Below, piece after piece: positions 42,646 through 48,025 of a stretch of DNA of 48,025 nt. The stretch is from contig CAIJNI010000089.1 of the NCBI GenBank assembly GCA_903821995.1, positions 1 through 48,025 of the forward strand, given 5' to 3'. Below the pieces are notes generated by a model. The model made no database searches. It saw nothing but the letters and a program-made list of their open reading frames with translations, and was not told the DNA's origin. Source of the DNA: an uncultured beta proteobacterium. GTDB lineage: Bacteria > Pseudomonadota > Gammaproteobacteria > Burkholderiales > Burkholderiaceae. The stretch's first letter is position 1, and each line of letters begins with the position of its first letter. The translations under genes and the position numbers were made by a program.

Positions 42646-45600
42646 ATGTCAATTCATGTCGCCCTTCGCCACGTTACGTCCTATGATTATGACAGGCTAA
42701 TTACACTAGAGCCTCAAGTCGTAAGGCTAAGACCCGCTCCACATTGCCGAAGCAAAATCATTTCTTATTCCCTAAAAGTTGAACCAAGCGAACATTTTAT
42801 TAATTGGCAACAAGATCCCTTTGCCAATTTTGAGGCTCGTTTAGTTTTTCCTAAAAAAACCAAAAAATTTAAGGTTAGTGTTGATCTTGTGACAGAAATG
42901 TCTGTTTACAATCCCTTTGACTTTTTTTTAGAGTCGCAAGCGCAAGAGTTTCCTTTTAAATATTCCCATGACTTAATAAAAGATTTGGCTCCCTATTTGG
43001 CTTGTGATGAGTCCTTAAATGCCACCCAAAGATATTACGCCTCTATTAACCAGACCCCACGAAGAACCATTGATTTTTTAGTCGATTTAAACCAAAAGTT
43101 ACAAAAAGATATTGCTTATTTGATTCGACTTGAGCCTGGAGTCCAAACTCCGGATGAGACGCTCACCAAAAAAAGTGGCTCATGCCGCGACTCTGCTTGG
43201 CTCATGGTGCAACTTTTAAGACGATGTGGTCTAGCTGCCCGATTCGTATCAGGCTATTTAATTCAGCTAAAACCAGATGTAAAATCGCTCGACGGCCCCA
43301 GTGGGACTGATGTCGACTTTACAGATCTTCACGCATGGTGCGAGGTTTTCTTGCCTGGCGGTGGTTGGATTGGTTTTGATCCAACATCTGGGCTACTGGC
43401 TGGTGAAGGTCATATCCCTCTAGCATGTACCCCGACGCCCTCTAGTGCCGCTCCTATTGAGGGGTTAATTGAAAACTGTGAAGTGACATTTGGTCACGAA
43501 ATGAGTATTTCAAGAATTTATGAATCCGCACGAGTCACTAAACCCTACACAGAAAATGAGTGGTCAGAGATCTTAAAGTTAGGAGATCAAGTCGACAAGA
43601 GATTAAAGAAAGGCGATGTCCGTTTAACCATGGGGGGAGAACCAACGTTTGTGGCAACCGACGGCAAAGATGAACCCGAGTGGAATATTGGTGCTTTAGG
43701 CCCCACAAAGAAAAAATATGCAAACGATTTATCAAAACTTTTTTATAAAAAATATGGCTCTGGTGGATTTATTCATCATGGTCAAGGTAAATGGTACCCC
43801 GGGGAGCAATTACCGCGGTGGGCCCTGAGCATCTGTTGGCCTACACAAGGGCAGACTTTATGGAAAAACCCTAAACTTTTTGCGGATGAATATACCGATA
43901 GTCATTACACCCATGACGATTCTAAAAACTTTATTGAAAAGCTTGCTAAGCGTCTCAAGATTGCTAATGATTGTATCTCTCCAGCTTTTGAAGATACCCT
44001 TTACTACTTATGGCGCGAAGCTAGACTTCCAAAAGATGTGGATCTTTTTGATGCGAAATTAGATGATGAACTAGAGCGCGCGAGACTTCGACGAGTTTTC
44101 GAAAACAAACTGGATACACCCGTGGGATATTTACTTCCATTAGCAGCAGATCTAGTTACAGAAAAGGATAGCATTTGGCATTCTTCTCATTGGGAATTAA
44201 AAGACGGTCGTGTTTTTCTTGTTCCAGGTGACTCTTCAATGGGTTACCGCTTGCCACTCAACTCTTTACCCTTTGATAAAAACATTATCCGCACAACGCT
44301 GTGTGTAGAAACACGTCGTCCTTTAAATGCTCCACAAAATAAAGATGAAAATCATCTTGCTGGAAAAGTAGGATTGATTTATGTCTTCCTCCCCCCAATT
44401 GAACAGATCAAAGATTTTATTCATCTTTTGCAAGCAATTGAGAAAACAGCTGAAGAATTAAAAGTTAAAGTGGTTTTGGAAGGGTACCTCCCTCCACGTG
44501 ATCCCACTATCAAAATGTTACAGATCACTCCGGACCCTGGTGTGATCGAAGTCAATATTCACCCAACCAGTAGCTGGAAAGAACTAACGGCACAAACCGA
44601 ATTCTTATATGACGCCTGCTTTAAAACGCGCCTTGCTTCTGAGAAGTTTATGACAGATGGTAGACACACTGGAACCGGCGGCGGCAATCATTTTGTGATG
44701 GGCGGCGCAACTGTAGACGATAGTCCTTTTTTAAGAAAACCTGAGTTATTAGCAAGCTTGATTTTGTATTGGCACAACCACCCAAGTTTGAGTTATTTAT
44801 TTAGCGGTATGTTTATTGGACCTACAAGTCAGGCACCTCGCATTGACGAGGCTAGAAACGACCAATTATATGAATTAGAGATTGCCATTAAAGAGATTTA
44901 CGCAGCTCGAAAAAAACATGGTAAATCTATGCCGCCTTGGCTCGTCGACAGAACATTACGCAATATCCTGATCGATATGACAGGTAATACTCATCGTAGT
45001 GAATTTTGTATAGATAAACTCTTTTCTCCTGATAGCGCAACTGGCAGACTTGGCCTACTAGAACTCAGGGCATTTGAAATGCCACCCCATGCTCATATGA
45101 GTAGCGTGCAACAACTCCTTTTAAGAAGCCTTATTGCTAGATTCTGGGAAGAGCCTTACGATGTTCCTGCTACACGGTGGGGGACCGCGCTTCATGACAA
45201 ATGCATGCTCCCTAGTTTTATCAAGATGGATTTTAATCAAGTACTCGCTGAGATGAAAAAAACAGGATTTGCCTTTGATGACAGTTGGTTTGATCCGCAT
45301 TTTGAATTTCGCTTCCCGCTCATAGGAGCCTATAAGGCTATGGGAATTGAACTTAGTTTTAGAAATGCACTAGAACCCTGGCATGTTTTAGGCGAAGAAG
45401 TATCTGGATCAGGTACCGCTAGATATGTCGACTCTTCAATTGAACGTATTGAAATTAGGGCAAAAGGACTCAACTCCAGTCGCTATGTTGTTACCTGCAA
45501 TGATAAAGTGGTCCCCTTTCAGAGCACCGACACCCCAGAGACCTTATTTGCCGGTATTCGCTTTAAGGCATGGAACCCACCCTCTAGCCTTCACCCCACC

Positions 45601-45861
45601 ATAGGTATCCATACCCCTTTGGTGTTCCACATCATTGACACATGGATGAAGCAATCGATTGGCAGTTGCCAATACCACGTCACTCATCCAGGGGGCAGAA
45701 GCTATGACTCATTCCCAGTCAATGCTTATGAGGCAGAAAGTAGGCGGTTGTCACGTTTCTTTGAAATAGGCCAGAGTACTGACCACTTATCAGAATTTAA
45801 AGCCAATCTAGAGCATCAAGGTAGTATTGAATTCCCCTACACTTTGGACCTGCGACACTGA
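42646..45861 (+). CDS. Transglutaminase-DUF2126 protein
   Basis: 1071 residues. A transglutaminase N-terminal domain (about 1-85) and core carry Cys180 (KKSGSCRDSAW), His229 (DLHAWCEVF) and Asp245 (GFDPTSG), the expected catalytic triad. From about 300 to the end is a DUF2126 region with LTMGGEPTFVATDGKDEPEW and TDGRHTGTGGGNHFVMGG. Family knowledge links this architecture with the ATP-grasp/alpha-E gene that follows, forming a predicted peptide ligase/peptidase system with cytoplasmic peptide products. No leader. The next gene starts only 14 bases downstream, so the two are probably one operon. Confidence 0.93.
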   Translation: MSIHVALRHVTSYDYDRLITLEPQVVRLRPAPHCRSKIISYSLKVEPSEHFINWQQDPFANFEARLVFPKKTKKFKVSVDLVTEMSVYNPFDFFLESQAQEFPFKYSHDLIKDLAPYLACDESLNATQRYYASINQTPRRTIDFLVDLNQKLQKDIAYLIRLEPGVQTPDETLTKKSGSCRDSAWLMVQLLRRCGLAARFVSGYLIQLKPDVKSLDGPSGTDVDFTDLHAWCEVFLPGGGWIGFDPTSGLLAGEGHIPLACTPTPSSAAPIEGLIENCEVTFGHEMSISRIYESARVTKPYTENEWSEILKLGDQVDKRLKKGDVRLTMGGEPTFVATDGKDEPEWNIGALGPTKKKYANDLSKLFYKKYGSGGFIHHGQGKWYPGEQLPRWALSICWPTQGQTLWKNPKLFADEYTDSHYTHDDSKNFIEKLAKRLKIANDCISPAFEDTLYYLWREARLPKDVDLFDAKLDDELERARLRRVFENKLDTPVGYLLPLAADLVTEKDSIWHSSHWELKDGRVFLVPGDSSMGYRLPLNSLPFDKNIIRTTLCVETRRPLNAPQNKDENHLAGKVGLIYVFLPPIEQIKDFIHLLQAIEKTAEELKVKVVLEGYLPPRDPTIKMLQITPDPGVIEVNIHPTSSWKELTAQTEFLYDACFKTRLASEKFMTDGRHTGTGGGNHFVMGGATVDDSPFLRKPELLASLILYWHNHPSLSYLFSGMFIGPTSQAPRIDEARNDQLYELEIAIKEIYAARKKHGKSMPPWLVDRTLRNILIDMTGNTHRSEFCIDKLFSPDSATGRLGLLELRAFEMPPHAHMSSVQQLLLRSLIARFWEEPYDVPATRWGTALHDKCMLPSFIKMDFNQVLAEMKKTGFAFDDSWFDPHFEFRFPLIGAYKAMGIELSFRNALEPWHVLGEEVSGSGTARYVDSSIERIEIRAKGLNSSRYVVTCNDKVVPFQSTDTPETLFAGIRFKAWNPPSSLHPTIGIHTPLVFHIIDTWMKQSIGSCQYHVTHPGGRSYDSFPVNAYEAESRRLSRFFEIGQSTDHLSEFKANLEHQGSIEFPYTLDLRH

Positions 45862-45875
45862 TATAAAATAGCATT

Positions 45876-48025
45876 GTGCAAGAACCACTCAATACATTTC
45901 ACCATACTCAAAACTCAGCTGATTCCATTGTGAGTCAGTTAGCGTTTACTTCTCCATTTGCCCATTTGGGTCGTTTTGATGAATTACGGGGGCAAGAATC
46001 ACAATTAGGAAACACTCCAACACTTGCTCGTCATTGGAATGATTTTTTTAAATTTATTGGCCCCAATGGGGTATTAGACTTTAATCTTCGGCAAGAAATT
46101 ATTGCCAAACAAGTTCGCGACAATGGCGTAACTTACAATGTTTATGCCAATCCTGATGGATCTCAAAGACCTTGGTCACTCGACTTATTTCCAGTCATTA
46201 TTACAAATGAGGATTGGAAAGAAATTGAAAAAGGAGCTCTACAACGCGCAAGCCTTTTAGAAAAAATCATGGTGGATATTTATGGCTCCCAATCATTTAT
46301 CCATCGTGGCTTTATTCCTCCAGCTTTGGTTCATGGTCATCCTGGTTATATTCGCTCTTTAAAAGGAGTGATTCCCCAAGGTGGAAAACATTTACACATC
46401 ATCGCTCTAGATCTAGCAAAAGGTCCTGATGGTCACTGGTCTGTTTTATCACAAAGAACTCAAGCGCCTTCTGGATTAGGTTATTTACTCGAGAATAGGT
46501 CAATTATTTCTCAGCAATTCCCAACAGCGTTTAGCAGCATGAATATTGAATCAACAACCCAGTCGTATCGGGAACTGATTGAAACACTTAAATTTTTAAG
46601 CCCTGCTAAGAATGATGCTCACGTTGCAATTTTGACGCCTGGTCCTTATAACGAGACTTATTTTGAACATGCCTATCTTGCTAAATATCTTGGGATCACC
46701 CTAGTAGAAGGTAATGATTTAACCATCCGCGATCAAAAAGTTTATTTACGAACCATCCGGGGACTAGAACAAGTCGACGTTTTAATTAAACGACTGGATG
46801 ATGACTATCTTGATCCCCTAGAATTAAAAGCTGATTCAACGCTAGGTATTCCTGGCTTATTAGAAGCGATCCGTGCAGGAAATATCATTATGGCAAATGC
46901 CCCTGGATCAGCCATCCTAGAATCTCCGGCATTATTGGGTTTTTTGCCAGCACTCTCTGAAGCGATCCTAGGTGAAAAATTACTGTTGCCCGGAATGAAC
47001 ACTTGGTGGTGCGGAGAACAAGCTGCAATGGAAGCTGCATTGCCGCAACTCAGTAAGGGAGTAGTTAAGTCAACCTACCCTACTTCACATTTTCATGAAT
47101 CCTATAGCGCAGCCCTAGGAAATTTCTTAAGCCCACAGCAACTTAATGAGTGGGTTGGAAAAATCATTAGTGCCCCAGATCTTCATACAGTTCAACGCTA
47201 CATCCCACTGGCCCAAACCCCTACTTGGCAAGGGAATAGTAAAGCCAACCAGAGCTCAGGCATTATCCCAAGGTCTTATATGCTCAGGGTTTTCGCGCTA
47301 AGTAGTGGACCACAATCTTGGTATATTCTGCCCGGAGGTATGGCTAGAATTGCAAATTTCGAGAGCGATATCTCCTCCATGCAGCTCGGCGGAAGTAGCG
47401 CAGATGTGTGGGTTCAAAAGAATGCACATCTCTATCTCCCGCCAACAAGTAACCTTAGTTTTTCTGCGTCCGAAACAGGCCCTAGAAAAAAATTAATCAC
47501 TAGTCGCGCTGCTGAAAATTTATATTGGTTTGGAAGGTATTCAGAACGAGCAGAAAATACGATTCGTTTAGCTCGCCTAGGCCTAGATAGCCTGAATAAT
47601 GATCAGTTTACTTCCCCGCAATTTTGGAATTGGCTTGAAGAATTATCTGCTCAAAATGGTCTTATTCCCAATGGTGTGCCGTCAAAAGTTCCTGGTCAAG
47701 GAACATTAAGCCTGGCTACCTTTGGTAATTCAAACTCACGTCACCGAATTTTCGAAAGAACTCTCATTACGTCATTGAATAAAGATCATCATACAAATAG
47801 CGTCGGCTTTAATTTAATCTCAATGAAATTAGCCGCCTCTAAAGTTCGCGAAAGACTGTCAAATGACCAGTGGCGAACCATTGAAAAGTGTGTCCAACAA
47901 TTCGAAGATGACTGTAACCAAACAAACTCGTATATCAATTACTCAACTACCTTCGCACTAGATGCTTTAAACAAAGCAAGTAACACAATGGCTGCTGTTG
48001 TTGGATCTCAGTTAGATAGAATGAC
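45876..48025 (+). CDS. Circularly permuted ATP-grasp / alpha-E protein (partial, runs off window)
   Basis: The frame is open for 716 codons to the window edge. It begins with GTG at 45876, 14 bases after the previous stop; there is a stop three codons upstream of it and no strong ribosome-binding site, so the start is tentative. The first part (about 1-530) matches the circularly permuted type 2 ATP-grasp family (FAHLGRFDELRG, RPWSLDLFPVIIT, NAPGSAILESPALLGFLPAL, PGMNTWWCGE). From about 540 the alpha-E domain begins (SRAAENLYWFGRYSERAENT). Function in family knowledge: predicted peptide ligase using ATP to join amino acids to a target. Partners are the preceding transglutaminase and possibly an Anbu-like peptidase outside the window. 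Confidence 0.9.
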   Translation, partial: MQEPLNTFHHTQNSADSIVSQLAFTSPFAHLGRFDELRGQESQLGNTPTLARHWNDFFKFIGPNGVLDFNLRQEIIAKQVRDNGVTYNVYANPDGSQRPWSLDLFPVIITNEDWKEIEKGALQRASLLEKIMVDIYGSQSFIHRGFIPPALVHGHPGYIRSLKGVIPQGGKHLHIIALDLAKGPDGHWSVLSQRTQAPSGLGYLLENRSIISQQFPTAFSSMNIESTTQSYRELIETLKFLSPAKNDAHVAILTPGPYNETYFEHAYLAKYLGITLVEGNDLTIRDQKVYLRTIRGLEQVDVLIKRLDDDYLDPLELKADSTLGIPGLLEAIRAGNIIMANAPGSAILESPALLGFLPALSEAILGEKLLLPGMNTWWCGEQAAMEAALPQLSKGVVKSTYPTSHFHESYSAALGNFLSPQQLNEWVGKIISAPDLHTVQRYIPLAQTPTWQGNSKANQSSGIIPRSYMLRVFALSSGPQSWYILPGGMARIANFESDISSMQLGGSSADVWVQKNAHLYLPPTSNLSFSASETGPRKKLITSRAAENLYWFGRYSERAENTIRLARLGLDSLNNDQFTSPQFWNWLEELSAQNGLIPNGVPSKVPGQGTLSLATFGNSNSRHRIFERTLITSLNKDHHTNSVGFNLISMKLAASKVRERLSNDQWRTIEKCVQQFEDDCNQTNSYINYSTTFALDALNKASNTMAAVVGSQLDRM

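Overview
The window is AT-rich, densely coding bacterial DNA. It carries an unusually large set of extracytoplasmic solute-binding proteins of the Bug (tripartite tricarboxylate transporter, TTT) family next to catabolic enzymes. That combination is typical of Burkholderiales; together with the low G+C it suggests a Polynucleobacter-like freshwater betaproteobacterium. The taxonomic call is an inference, because no rRNA or other marker gene is present. No tRNA, rRNA, CRISPR array, insertion sequence or prophage gene was recognised, and no gap between genes exceeds 300 bases.

Left edge (1-2573): the 3' end of one TPR/O-GlcNAc-transferase-like gene, then a complete copy of such a gene. The two ends share a perfect 119-base repeat. 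Next, on the minus strand (11106 down to 2570), lies a probable seven-gene catabolic operon: alpha/beta hydrolase, large amidase, Bug protein, pseudooxynicotine-hydrolase-like hydrolase, exported formamidase/acetamidase, hydroxyisobutyrate-dehydrogenase-like (HIBADH-like) reductase and a lipoprotein-like methyltransferase. It looks built for an amide- or ring-N-containing substrate.

Middle (11181-27439): a Tat-exported Bug protein, a small basic ORF, a minus-strand set coding a two-subunit molybdenum hydroxylase (IorAB type) with a glyoxalase-fold protein and a 72-residue exported peptide, then a nitroreductase and a GFA protein. A long minus-strand run follows with three Bug proteins, a signal-less ModA-like protein, a signal-less DctP-like protein, a Gfo/Idh/MocA dehydrogenase and a HIBADH-like dehydrogenase. 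A plus-strand set (Bug, MenB/BadI-like hydratase, class III CoA-transferase) suggests CoA-thioester catabolism.

Right-middle (27445-42483): a second cassette pairs Gfo/Idh, HIBADH-like and signal-less DctP-like genes with an SMP-30 lactonase. It is followed by a UxaA/GarD-type dehydratase, an Ldh-family oxidoreductase and a hydroxyacyl-CoA/gulonate-type dehydrogenase, which together look like sugar-acid catabolism. After a structured non-coding element comes a minus-strand operon with two CocE/NonD hydrolases, two Bug proteins and an exported MmgE/PrpD protein.

Right edge (42646-48025): a transglutaminase-DUF2126 protein and a truncated circularly permuted ATP-grasp/alpha-E protein, a widespread but poorly understood peptide ligation/processing locus.

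Most unusual points: (i) a twice-occurring trio of Gfo/Idh dehydrogenase, HIBADH-like dehydrogenase and a TRAP-type binding protein with no signal peptide; (ii) eleven solute-binding proteins with no permease and no transcription regulator in the window; (iii) enzymes from normally cytoplasmic families (formamidase, MmgE/PrpD, a methyltransferase) that carry export signals.
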